64,000 bases of DNA from contig CAMCHI010000003.1 of assembly GCA_945874735.1 (NCBI GenBank), positions 40,295-104,294 of the forward strand, written 5' to 3'. Numbering within the stretch: position 1 is the stretch's first letter; each line of letters begins with the position of its first letter. Positions 10,101-18,840 of this stretch are shown here, piece after piece. A model generated the notes under the pieces. It had not been told where the DNA came from, ran no database searches, and worked only from the letters and a program-made list of their open reading frames with translations. The DNA is from an uncultured Arcanobacterium sp. (lineage in GTDB: Bacteria > Actinomycetota > Actinomycetes > Actinomycetales > Actinomycetaceae). The translations under genes were made by a program, and so were the position numbers.

Positions 10101-11776
10101 CACGTCCTATTTGGATTGTGCCGCCTTTGATGGTGGCAGAGTATATTCCACCTATGCCATGGGTGGACTTGGTTATTTGCGATACGGCTGAGAGCACTTC
10201 TTTGTCGCAAGTTGTTTCTACATTATTGCGTGGTAGGCAATTAGTTGTAGTGGGTGATGTGCGGCGAGATGCGATAGTTAATGCACCCACGGCTATTGCG
10301 GGTAGCGAGGAAAATGCTAGCGATAAAGCAGAGGGATTAGCGCAAATCGAGTCGGCTCTTGCTGGTTTTGTGCCTACTTTGCCGGTGTTAGCTTTGCCTA
10401 CAGTGCGTGCTTGGCAAGATGTATTATGCGTTAAGTATTTGAGCGAGAATGGTTATGAACAGGTGTATCAGCCTGTTCCTGAAACATTACGGCAGCGTGT
10501 TTTAACTTTGCAAGTGGTAGATGGACGAGGAGTACCTGCTAAACAAAGTGAAGCGGTTGAGTCTACCGCAGCAGAAGTGACAGCAGTAGTGGAGCAGATT
10601 AAAGGTCATGCCTTAGCTGGAGAAACGCAGTCTTTAGCGGTGGTTACTGTGTCTGCTTTGCACGCGCGAAAAGTGCGGGAGGAATTGCAGATAGCGCGTA
10701 AGCATACGCCGGCTTTAGAGCGATTGTTGGACGCTGAGCAAGATGAGCCATTAGTGATTACTGATATTACGCAGGTAGCTGGCTTACAGCGTGACCATAT
10801 GATTTTTAGCCCAGGGTTTGGGAAAACTGTGCATGGCAGAATGAACCATAATTTCGGTCTTTTGCATGAAATGCAAGGTTTCTTTAACCTGATTGATGCT
10901 TTAAATGTGGCTCGTAATTCTATTTCGGTAGTGAGTTCTTTTGCGCCTACCGAGGTTGATGCAGATTTCATTAACACGCCTGGTCCGCGGTTGTTGTTGG
11001 ATTTGTTGCAAGAAGCAGCCGGTAATCCAAGGGTGATGGGAGATTCCTTATCCGAGGAAGTTAGCCCGTTAGTGGCAGATTTGGCACGCCGTATTGAAGC
11101 AGCGGGCTGGCAGACGGCATTTAACTTCGGGTATGCGGGTTCGCAGCAGATTCCGTTAGTGGCAGGTCATGATAGTATCGCTGGTAAATGGGCTGTTGCG
11201 GTATTCTTAGATGATGAAGAATATGTAGCTACTGGTTCTTTGCGACGGCGAGATCGTTATCGTAAAGAGGCTTTTGAGCGTTGCGGTTGGCAGGTTTATC
11301 AGACTTATTCCACGTCTTTGTTTATTGATCCAGTTGGACAAGCGCAAGCAATTATTACCAAGTTGGAGCAGGTGGCAGACTTCCCTGTGGGCTCTGTGGC
11401 TGCTGATGCGGTATGGGTAGAAGAAACTTTAGATACGGTTTCTACTACTGATACTCAGTCTTTAACTGCTGAGCAGGCGGAAGTAATGGAAGAAACGGTA
11501 GCTGCCACCTTGGAAGTTAATGCTGGTAAAAATTTGGAAGTTGCCGCTTTGGCGCGTGGCCCACGTCCAGATTTTGTGGCTGGACGGGAGCTTTCTGCCT
11601 ATACCGATGAGGAATTAGACCAAGTATTAGCTTGGTTGGTGAGTGATGGAGTAGCACGTACGGAAACAGAATTAGTGCAGTTATTACATCAAGAACTGCA
11701 AATTGCGCGACAAGGAGTGCAAGTAATGGCAGTGTTGCGTAATGTAGTGCGTCGTTCTGGGTTTGCACGCACGTGA
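7136..11776 (+). CDS. Large SF1 helicase/nuclease-related protein with apparently degenerate catalytic motifs
   Basis: 1546 aa. Order of segments resembles DUF4011/SF1 helicases with a C-terminal Vsr/MTES_1575-like domain (WAVAVFLDDEEYVATGSLRRRDRYRKEAFERCGWQVYQTYSTSLFIDP). Walker A is degenerate (VPGTERIGT) and Walker B is LVICDTAES. Confidence 0.65.
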   Translation: MTPIFWRNKKETTAAASTSAHEVNALESAASEQSAQNSVQMSADDEDAGDSSDGNFTGENLNDSVVSYNADSLKVENGEVTADSSTPTLAGNALDSGTDTALDTTAEAITPSSDSNHAPSLGADDISAEAAPMPVVNSNQPKLSRAELVANAYDRWHGQLWAEVVKAQEAAKKARFSGQIDLTQVHPSGAARFYSHMETRLSLLVREPVRYESAKLQVLRLQEIVAHLEEKHGFAPVSLATGKVTWSALPTPKSQNLEWLDTYNLTGELRLDLTGENQAVKNTLAGNIPAAHTDSSNFKESASEMPMVVEETAPAFFRRVKVSFLAGGDAKLKLSSQVAVNPLVLKALRENGIPQDQLIQLRTLAQNPNGITEAFNYLNALGRAYLPGFSLVEQNVIGCFHTPAQILLDDLEAMAPYVQNSGILAAVAGDERRRKIASMPIPPGLCEDRSPEVERGAGDRDVAELDIVEAVASGRSLVIDAVPGTERIGTIASVAADAVASGKSMLFIPARASAGHALRKELEANGLGELVLDFSDIESVPLRIRTGLRLSKPEISVAELGKQRSDLVEAREKLELFVADLHQIDPHWGLSVHDLLEKLAALTADSDAPQTRVRLSKETLAALGGQGFQECLQLLETAHDLGLFNETEIDSPWMRSQISEVAAGEKAIARVEKLVDTILPAAISQAHRAAAETGMHVAENYAQWAEQVAVLTGIARSLDYFLPRIFEYSVSHLIAATASKAWREEHGITLKSSERRACKRELEELLRPGAVPADVHAELLQVEAQREVWQRYSRDGGWPALPDGMQYIQSVCADLGDELTLLSQEVNQDDLTQLSFVQLQELLQNLQKHSAQMDILPRRNAVMQQLNQLGLQDLVVDLRVRAVAAVDIAGELELAFTSSVFERLLLRSKILATLGPRDIALLLEQWRELDLAQVSSLSAPILLATISNMRETARAHRDDVLRLDSVLQQHGVAALRDMIATYSRLVQVARPIWIVPPLMVAEYIPPMPWVDLVICDTAESTSLSQVVSTLLRGRQLVVVGDVRRDAIVNAPTAIAGSEENASDKAEGLAQIESALAGFVPTLPVLALPTVRAWQDVLCVKYLSENGYEQVYQPVPETLRQRVLTLQVVDGRGVPAKQSEAVESTAAEVTAVVEQIKGHALAGETQSLAVVTVSALHARKVREELQIARKHTPALERLLDAEQDEPLVITDITQVAGLQRDHMIFSPGFGKTVHGRMNHNFGLLHEMQGFFNLIDALNVARNSISVVSSFAPTEVDADFINTPGPRLLLDLLQEAAGNPRVMGDSLSEEVSPLVADLARRIEAAGWQTAFNFGYAGSQQIPLVAGHDSIAGKWAVAVFLDDEEYVATGSLRRRDRYRKEAFERCGWQVYQTYSTSLFIDPVGQAQAIITKLEQVADFPVGSVAADAVWVEETLDTVSTTDTQSLTAEQAEVMEETVAATLEVNAGKNLEVAALARGPRPDFVAGRELSAYTDEELDQVLAWLVSDGVARTETELVQLLHQELQIARQGVQVMAVLRNVVRRSGFART

Positions 11777-12039
11777 AAGAAAGAAAATCGCGCCGAGTAG
11801 TGCATTTATCGCGCGTGGATCAGGAGCGTTTAGCCCAAGGAGAGTTTGCTTTTCCGGAGGCTGCTTTACATCAAGATGACGCACCAGATTTGGCGTATAA
11901 ATTAGCGTTGGTTCAGGCAAGACGTACTTCTGTGGCTAAAAGTGTAAGTAAAAATCACGGGGACTCAACTACAGTAGAATTAAGTCCCCGTGATAAAGAA
12001 ATTTTGCGGGAGTTACCTCCGCATTTTGGCAAGCTCTAA
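11773..12039 (+). CDS. Small protein of unknown function, translationally coupled to the upstream helicase-like gene
   Basis: 88 aa, GTG start overlapping the upstream TGA (GTGA), Arg/Lys-rich N-terminus. No family recognised. Confidence 0.6.
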   Translation: MKERKSRRVVHLSRVDQERLAQGEFAFPEAALHQDDAPDLAYKLALVQARRTSVAKSVSKNHGDSTTVELSPRDKEILRELPPHFGKL

Positions 12040-12098
12040 AAATTGTTTTTCACGTATATTAGTTTTCTTTTTAGAGTTGCTGGGTTGTTTTGTAGGTT

Positions 12099-12503
12099 TT
12101 ACTTGCGTAGCAGATCGCGGATTTCGGTAAGTAGAGCAATGTCTGCTGGAGTAGTATCGGCAGCCTCGGCAGCTTCGGCTGCTTCGCTGGCGTTCTTAGC
12201 GTCTTCTTTAATCTTGGTGAGTCGGTTCATAGGTACTACTACAAAGAAGTAGACAGCAAATGCCACAATTAAGAAATTAACCACAGCAGTAATTACGGTA
12301 CCTGGAAGAATTTGTGCTCCTCCAATGGTAAAAGCGCCTACTGCATCAAAGTTTGGTTGTCCAAAAACGCCAGCAATTAGGGGCATTAATACATTATTAG
12401 TAAGATTTGCTACCACTGGCGAAAAGGAAGTAGCCATGATTACGCCTACTGCTAGTTCTACTACATTTCCTCGGGAAATAAATTCTTTGAAACCTTTGAG
12501 CAT
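12099..12503 (-). CDS. mscL: Large-conductance mechanosensitive channel
   Basis: MLKGFKEFISRGNVVELAVGVIMATSFSPVVANLTNNVLMPLIAG, the classic MscL N-terminus and TM1. Confidence 0.95.
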   Translation of the reverse strand: MLKGFKEFISRGNVVELAVGVIMATSFSPVVANLTNNVLMPLIAGVFGQPNFDAVGAFTIGGAQILPGTVITAVVNFLIVAFAVYFFVVVPMNRLTKIKEDAKNASEAAEAAEAADTTPADIALLTEIRDLLRK

Positions 12504-12557
12504 TATGCTCTCTCCAATCGTGTTTAGATATACAAGTTTTGGGTGGGTGCAAGAGTT

Positions 12558-13295
12558 TTACGTGCTTTTCAATACTAAATGCACTGGATTAGTGGCTTGC
12601 GCTCCCAAAACTAGCCTAGCGTCATATTCGTTAATAGCTAGGTAATATATGTTATTGTTGCTAAGCTCACCATTAAATAGATTGTTTCCAGTTTTGCTAG
12701 GTGTGCCCATTACAACAGCATTTTTGCTAATCAAGGTTAAGTCTGGATTACCTAATTCGCTACTACTTTGCAGGTGATAAATATCGACGGTACTGCCAGT
12801 TTGTAATAGTTCGCTACTTAATTCTGGAGCTACTTTTACTGCCATAATCACTGTATGCGGAGGGGCTAGAGCGAGATGGGTTTGAGTTAGTAATTGAGCG
12901 GAAGTTAGTGGCATTCCAGTAGTTAAAGGAGTGGTGGTAACTTTTTGCAAAGCTGCGGAAAGATTGTGTATGGCGGTATCGGGAATTAAACGCTCTGGAA
13001 AATAAGCGAGAGTTAGGTCGTTTTTGGTAAGGGTATGACCAGCAGGTAGGTTGGTGTTAGCTACTACAATTGCTTTTTGCCCATGGCGCGTATCTTGCAC
13101 AATGGATAAAGCGCTTTCTATAGATATAGCCAGCAAAATAGTACATAGTACCCAGCGCCATCGCCAGCAAAAAGCGCGTAAAGGTGAGTGACGGCGTAGT
13201 TGGCGTAACTCGGTAGGAGAGTTGCGGGTAAGAGAGGGGGTGTTTATTATTTGTTTTCTTTTTGCGGTGACATGAGATTTATTAATAGTTTTCAC
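12558..13295 (-). CDS. SAF-domain (CpaB/RcpC-like) membrane protein
   Basis: Single N-terminal TM followed by VVVANTNLPAGHTLTKNDLTLAYFPERLIPDTAI SAF domain. Confidence 0.75.
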   Translation of the reverse strand: MKTINKSHVTAKRKQIINTPSLTRNSPTELRQLRRHSPLRAFCWRWRWVLCTILLAISIESALSIVQDTRHGQKAIVVANTNLPAGHTLTKNDLTLAYFPERLIPDTAIHNLSAALQKVTTTPLTTGMPLTSAQLLTQTHLALAPPHTVIMAVKVAPELSSELLQTGSTVDIYHLQSSSELGNPDLTLISKNAVVMGTPSKTGNNLFNGELSNNNIYYLAINEYDARLVLGAQATNPVHLVLKST

Positions 13296-13533
13296 TTTTT
13301 CAGTCTGACAGTTTTTTGCTGGGAAAAGTGCGAGAAATTTTCTTTGTGGATAGCTATTGCTTTAAGTAAATTTGTGCACAAACTATCCAAGAAAATTGGG
13401 CGAAAAATCAACAAACAAGGCTAGTGAATAATCTTGCAGGGAAGGTTGTGAAAAGTTCGATTGCAATAAACCTATTGGCAAAACGAAATTTACCGTCTGT
13501 ATTAATTAAATACTTAGCGTATCTTTCTATTTA

Positions 13534-14148
13534 TTAAACAGCGGTAGTTACAATTTCAGTAGGTAAAAGCACGTACGGAATTTTTACATCATGTACATCT
13601 TGAGGTAGATGCTCATCTATCAGTTCTTGCGGGAATACCATAGCAGCTACCGGCAGGTTTGGGCGTACTACTTTTAAGGCACGGTCATACCAACCTCCAC
13701 CTTGTCCTAGTCGTTCTCCAAAACGAGAAACTAGTAAAGCTGGAATAATCATGGCATCTACTTCTAACAAAATGTCGTTATCAAAAGCTGGGCCAGATGG
13801 CTCAGGAGGACGTCCGGGGGCGAGTTGCTCTAAATCGTCTAATCCTTGAAAAAATCCCCATGCGCGCGTGAGTCGTGGCCCTAATTTTGGTAGGAGGAGT
13901 CGTTTTTTGTTATCGGCTATTACTTTGCATAGTTCGTAAGTTGGGGGTTCAAATTCGGTAGATACAAAGGCAGCTACTGTTTTAGCTTCTGCTAGGAATT
14001 CTAGAGCAGTATTTTGCCATTGTTGAGCCAGTTCTTGCCGTTGTTGAGGTGTGTATAATTTACGGTTTTCCCGTGCTAAAGCTCGCAAATGTTGCTTTTG
14101 CGACTCATAGTGTTCGCTAGCTAAATCTACGGCTTGATTCTGGGTCAT
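13534..14148 (-). CDS. 5-formyltetrahydrofolate cyclo-ligase
   Basis: C-terminal GERLGQGGGWYDRAL...VAAMVFPQELIDEHLPQDVHDVKIPYVLLPTEIV motif. Confidence 0.9.
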   Translation of the reverse strand: MTQNQAVDLASEHYESQKQHLRALARENRKLYTPQQRQELAQQWQNTALEFLAEAKTVAAFVSTEFEPPTYELCKVIADNKKRLLLPKLGPRLTRAWGFFQGLDDLEQLAPGRPPEPSGPAFDNDILLEVDAMIIPALLVSRFGERLGQGGGWYDRALKVVRPNLPVAAMVFPQELIDEHLPQDVHDVKIPYVLLPTEIVTTAV

Positions 14149-14466
14149 TTTCTTTCCTACTTGGTTTAATAGTGCACTTTAATTATCGCATAGCTCACTA
14201 TGAGTGCCTACCTCATTTTTCCGTCCACTATATTTAATTGGATTGGCTCAAAATAATCTGGTGGAGATAGCAAAAAGAAAGCTCTTCTTCTGGTTAATTT
14301 TGGAATAAAAGAAATTCTGAAAATAGCTGTATTTCAGAGAAAAAGAGTAAAACTGGGCAGTAATTTTATCTTGCCTTAAATAGGAAATACGGTATTACTT
14401 GTCTGTGCGGTGTGCTTAGAGCGAAACTGACAAAAAACTAGTTATGCTAAAAGCAGGAGATAAATT

Positions 14467-15678
14467 ATGAAAACAGTTGCAGAACATAAAGCGATGTGTC
14501 TATCCGTAGCTAAGGCGTTGCCACCTTATTCGGTCACGCTTAGCGGGGCGGTGGGGTGTATATTAGCGCAAGACGTATATTCTCGTATTGATGTTCCTGC
14601 AACTGATTTGGTGGCTTGTGACGGATATGCTGTAATCGCAGCCGATACCTATGGGGCTTCAGTGTTAAACCCAGTAGAGTTGCAAGTATTAGCCGAATTG
14701 CGTCCAGGAGTGTTGGATATTGCTTCGGTAGTAAATGGCAGTGCTGTTAAAGTGACGCGGGGAATGCCTTTGCCTATTGGAGCAGATGCGGTAATTCCGT
14801 TATCTTATACCGACCAAGGAACGGTAAGTGTACGTAGCACACTAGTGGTGAATGCGGGCGATAATATAAATGCTAAAGCGCAAGATTTAGCAGCTGGCAC
14901 TGTAATTCTAACAGCCGGTACTCGTATTTTTTCCCGTCATATCGCAGTGTTAGCCGCTGCTGGGCATGATACGGTGCTAGTACATCCGAAGCCGCGCGTG
15001 GTAATTATGGCAATCGGTAATGAACTGCAAGCCCCTGGTTTGCGGGCTACGAGCGATAAAGTATATGACGCTAATTCTCATGCTTTAGCGGCGGCGGCTC
15101 GTGATGCGGGTGCTGATGTGTTCAGGTTCGGGATTGTGCCAGATGATATTGCGGTATTGCGGGAGAGTTTACAGGATCAGTTAGTGCGTGCCGATATTCT
15201 TTTAACTGCAGGTGGACTTTCGGCTGATACTGGTAATACCTTAAAAGAAATTTTGCAGCCTTTAGGAGGCGTGCGTTTTGATACAGTAGCTTTAGCTCCG
15301 GGTATGCAAATAGGAGTAGGAGTATTAGATAAGACCACTATTATTTGTTTACCTGGTACGCCTACGGAAGCACTAATCTGTTTTGAGGTATTTGTGCGTC
15401 CAGCTTTACGGCAAATGGCGGGATATACGCATTTGGAGCGGCGTACTTTGCGGGCGGCTTCGCGAAAAGGTTGGTATTCTCCTCCTGGGTATCGCCAGTA
15501 TGTCCCAGCGCGGGCTTCGGGTACTTCTAAAACGGGTTATTTTGTAGAACCGTTAGGAGAAACGGGCAATACTTTACTTTCGCATTTTTCGCAGGCTAAT
15601 TGCTTTATGGTAATTCCGGAAGATACCACGGTGGTAAAGATTGGTGACTCGGTAGAATGTATTGCTGTTGATAGATAG
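14467..15678 (+). CDS. MoeA/gephyrin-like protein (candidate Glp, cell-division paralogue)
   Basis: 403 aa MoeA fold motifs: IDVPATDLVACDGYAV, TRGMPLPIGADAVIP, TAGGLSADTGNTLKEIL, CLPGTPTEALICFEVFVRPALRQMAG. Several catalytic-motif positions deviate from canonical MoeA. Confidence 0.85.
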   Translation: MKTVAEHKAMCLSVAKALPPYSVTLSGAVGCILAQDVYSRIDVPATDLVACDGYAVIAADTYGASVLNPVELQVLAELRPGVLDIASVVNGSAVKVTRGMPLPIGADAVIPLSYTDQGTVSVRSTLVVNAGDNINAKAQDLAAGTVILTAGTRIFSRHIAVLAAAGHDTVLVHPKPRVVIMAIGNELQAPGLRATSDKVYDANSHALAAAARDAGADVFRFGIVPDDIAVLRESLQDQLVRADILLTAGGLSADTGNTLKEILQPLGGVRFDTVALAPGMQIGVGVLDKTTIICLPGTPTEALICFEVFVRPALRQMAGYTHLERRTLRAASRKGWYSPPGYRQYVPARASGTSKTGYFVEPLGETGNTLLSHFSQANCFMVIPEDTTVVKIGDSVECIAVDR

Positions 15679-15821
15679 AAGTAGTTTATTTCAGATTAGA
15701 TGCTGTGACAGTTGTGAAAGCTGTTAATCATTGTGAATCTGTGGCTAAAACTTGCGAAAAACATTGGCAACACGCCGGACTCTTTCCAAATAAATCGGGG
15801 GGATTTTAGTAGCTTAAAAGA

Positions 15822-16901
15822 GTGGGTGGAGAAGGATTCGCAGTTGCAATATTAGTGTTGTTGCTTTTGCTGTATTTTTTACCCGCCTTATTTCAGCGTC
15901 GAGAAGTTTTCAACGAAACAATTATCGATGAACGATTTTCGGAAAATTTACGCATGGTAATTCCGCAAGTGAATACCGCGCAGGTTTTTCGGCAAAGGCA
16001 CGAATTAGAGCGTGGAAAAATTTTTAAGATGGAGCGCAAAGTGAATACGATGCAAACTGAGGAAGCGAATGTAAAGCTAGAACAAGACATTCGTTTAATT
16101 GCGCGCACTCGTGCCAAGGCTCGTGCGCGGATTACCCGCCGTGCCTTACGCTCTCAACAGCTTAAAGTAGTAGCTGCTCTATGTGCGTTAAGCGCTTTAG
16201 GGTTATGGGCATTAATGCTGAAAGTGGCTATTAGCTGGTGGATTCCCGCAATATGTACTGTAGTAGCTGCTGCCGGTAGCTTTGCTACTTTCCAGTTAAA
16301 TTATCGTTGGCAGTTGGAAAATCAAGCCGATAAAGCTCGTATTGAGAAAGCAGATCGGGTATTACAAAATCTACGGGCAGAACACACGGAGCTGGTAGCG
16401 CAAGCGGAGCATGAAACTGCTAAACCGCTGGTAGTGCCCAATGATTTTGCGCCAGCACTAGAAGTGGAGTCAGTCAGTGCCACTGCTAACCAAGTTGCTG
16501 GTATGCAAGATGCTCGCGGATTAGTGTCGTCTGTTGAGGATATGACAACTGGGGAAAAATCAGAAAAGCGTGCTCAAACTCCGGTAACTTACTCTGCTTC
16601 TGAAACGACAGTAGTAAACACTGCAACTACTTCCCGTCCACTGTCTGCCACATATCGGACACAGCCTAGTTACACTCTAACTCCACAGCTTCAGCGTCGG
16701 CGCGTAGCGCCTTATGTTGCTCCTGCTGCGCCGAGTGTAAATGTACCTTATCGTCCTAAGGCGGTTGGAGAGCGTTTGGGAGATGCAGTATTGGATAGTG
16801 CTAATCAGGCCCCGGCTATGACTGGTAAAGAAGAGTTGCGTACTAATGTAATGGGTTCAGGTTTTACGTTAGATGTATTACTCGAGCGTAGACGGGCTTA
16901 A
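15822..16901 (+). CDS. Three-TM membrane protein, candidate GlpR-like receptor
   Basis: N-terminal TM (FAVAILVLLLLLYFLPALF), Arg-rich cytosolic stretch, two adjacent TMs (VVAALCALSALGLWALMLKVAISWWIPAICTVVAAAGSFATF), Pro/Thr-rich C-terminus. Lies directly downstream of the moeA-like gene. Confidence 0.5.
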   Translation: MGGEGFAVAILVLLLLLYFLPALFQRREVFNETIIDERFSENLRMVIPQVNTAQVFRQRHELERGKIFKMERKVNTMQTEEANVKLEQDIRLIARTRAKARARITRRALRSQQLKVVAALCALSALGLWALMLKVAISWWIPAICTVVAAAGSFATFQLNYRWQLENQADKARIEKADRVLQNLRAEHTELVAQAEHETAKPLVVPNDFAPALEVESVSATANQVAGMQDARGLVSSVEDMTTGEKSEKRAQTPVTYSASETTVVNTATTSRPLSATYRTQPSYTLTPQLQRRRVAPYVAPAAPSVNVPYRPKAVGERLGDAVLDSANQAPAMTGKEELRTNVMGSGFTLDVLLERRRA

Positions 16902-16920
16902 ACAGAATTATTCTGACTTT

Positions 16921-16950
16921 GCCGTGAGGTGAGTTGCCTCACGGCTTTTT
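16921..16950 (+). terminator. Rho-independent terminator
   Basis: GCCGTGAGG tgagttg CCTCACGGC TTTTT. Confidence 0.85.
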
Positions 16951-17012
16951 CGTATTTATTCTGGCATTCTTGGTATTATTGGTACACACACCATATCTAG
17001 GAGTAGATTTAT

Positions 17013-17792
17013 ATGTCGAAGCAAAATATAAAGCGCAAGTCACGGCAGGTTAAGCCAAAAGATTCTAAGCCTTTGCCACCGCAAGCACATACCACGGTAG
17101 CTTGGGCAGTACATGCTTTTACTATGACCGGCGTGATTTGGGCAGGTCTAGCTACTCTAGATTTAATTAACGGCAATCTTGTGCGTATGTGGATGTGGTT
17201 AGTAATTGCTTTGGTGGTGGACGGCATTGATGGCACGATGGCTCGCAAAGCAGAAGTTACCAAGTGGGTACCTAATTTTGATGGGGCAGTACTAGACAAT
17301 ATCGTGGATTACCTGACTTGGACTTTCATACCGGCAGTATTTATTTACTTGCATATACCGCTGGGTGCTCCTTGGATAGGTGTATGCATGTTTGGTTTAA
17401 TCGTGCTTTCTTCTATGTTCTGTTATTGTAACACTGCTCTTAAGACACATGATTATTACTTTATGGGCTTCCCAGCGGCATGGAATGTAGTAGCTGTTAT
17501 TTTGTGGGTGATTGGTTCTAATTCGGCTTTCAATATCGCCATTATTATCATCTTGGCAGTGCTTACTTTAGCTCCTATTACCTTTGTGCACCCTTTTAGA
17601 GTGGGTACTTTAATGCCTTACAATATTTTGGCTACCGCGATTTGGGTGGTAGCTACCGTGTGGTTAGTGTTAGTACACCCAGAGCGTCCGGTGGCAGTAG
17701 AAATTTTCTGGTGGGCTTCAGGGCTTTGGCTCATGGTGATTAGTGCTTGGCGTTCTACCCAAGAGTTTGTGCGGATTCGTAAAGGGCGGTAA
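17013..17792 (+). CDS. CDP-alcohol phosphatidyltransferase, likely phosphatidylcholine synthase
   Basis: VDGIDGTMARKAEVTKWVPNFDGAVLDNIVDYLTWTFIPAVF matches the CDP-alcohol phosphotransferase motif DGx2DG(x)AR...G...D in Pcs-like spacing. Multiple TMs. Confidence 0.8.
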   Translation: MSKQNIKRKSRQVKPKDSKPLPPQAHTTVAWAVHAFTMTGVIWAGLATLDLINGNLVRMWMWLVIALVVDGIDGTMARKAEVTKWVPNFDGAVLDNIVDYLTWTFIPAVFIYLHIPLGAPWIGVCMFGLIVLSSMFCYCNTALKTHDYYFMGFPAAWNVVAVILWVIGSNSAFNIAIIIILAVLTLAPITFVHPFRVGTLMPYNILATAIWVVATVWLVLVHPERPVAVEIFWWASGLWLMVISAWRSTQEFVRIRKGR

Positions 17793-18657
17793 GACGGCGC
17801 TCTTGTTGCACTCGTAATAGTTCTGCCCCGATTCCGGCACTAATCATGAGCGTAATTGCGATAATTACCGGAGCGGGGTAGTCCTTACCGTACGCCCAAA
17901 AATATAAGTAGGGAGCTACAAAAGTTACAATAGCTACCACTCCGCCTATTAAGCGCGTGCTTAATTTACGGGCAGTAAAAATTGCTAAAATTCCCCAAGC
18001 ATAAGGGATAGCAGAGATTACATCTATTGCCCAAAGTAAAGCAAAATTGCCGTGGAAATGTGGCACCCACATTGCGGGCAGGGCACGCAAAGTGGAGTAA
18101 ATAAAAGTTACCAAATATACCCATGTGCGCGGATCATGTAAAAGCCTAGTTAGTAGCGAAGAATGTGCTACTTTTACATGGTACTGGTGTAGTAGTCTGC
18201 GTATTTTTAGCGGGGTGGAGGTAACGTCTACTCCTGCTAGTTGTGTGCGGAAGTTTTTATCAGTGCGCAGTAGTTTAGCTACTAAAGTTTGCACCCTAAT
18301 TCCCCATATGGTGTGTTCAGAATTTAGTGGAATCATTGTGTCTATAAAATCTGCACAAATGCTGTGTAATTTTGCAGGATTAGTGACTTCTAATACCCAC
18401 AGTAATTGTCTGTTGGTGATAGCTTGACGTATTAGCTTGGTAAATTGTTGATTACACTGTAAGTCTTGTAGAGTGATTTGCTTTACTTCGCGTACACCAA
18501 GTTCAGATAATCGCACTACGCCAGCAGCTTTGCGCACCGCTTTAGCATTTACGGCCCCCTGTAAGGCAGGTAGTGTTAAGGGAGCTTTGGGAGAGCCAAA
18601 AAAAGCTATGCGTAGCGTACCTAAGACGCTACTTATCGAAGAATTTTTTGTGCCCAT
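17755..18657 (-). CDS. Hypothetical membrane protein
   Basis: 300 aa with C-terminal multi-TM region. Convergent 38-nt overlap with the phosphatidylcholine synthase gene. Confidence 0.6.
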   Translation of the reverse strand: MGTKNSSISSVLGTLRIAFFGSPKAPLTLPALQGAVNAKAVRKAAGVVRLSELGVREVKQITLQDLQCNQQFTKLIRQAITNRQLLWVLEVTNPAKLHSICADFIDTMIPLNSEHTIWGIRVQTLVAKLLRTDKNFRTQLAGVDVTSTPLKIRRLLHQYHVKVAHSSLLTRLLHDPRTWVYLVTFIYSTLRALPAMWVPHFHGNFALLWAIDVISAIPYAWGILAIFTARKLSTRLIGGVVAIVTFVAPYLYFWAYGKDYPAPVIIAITLMISAGIGAELLRVQQERRLTALYESAQTLG

Positions 18658-18840
18658 AAATTTAAATTTTACCCTTTTATGTGCAGTTTTATTAGAAGAA
18701 TTGCATTTTTGTATATATTCAAGTTTATTTGGTTTTATTCGCTCAGCTGTAGCTCTGTGGAATGAATTAAGAAAAAATATGAAACTTTAGTTTAGTTTTT
18801 CTATATTTTCTTCTAGCTAAAAAGAGAATAGACTTGAAGA

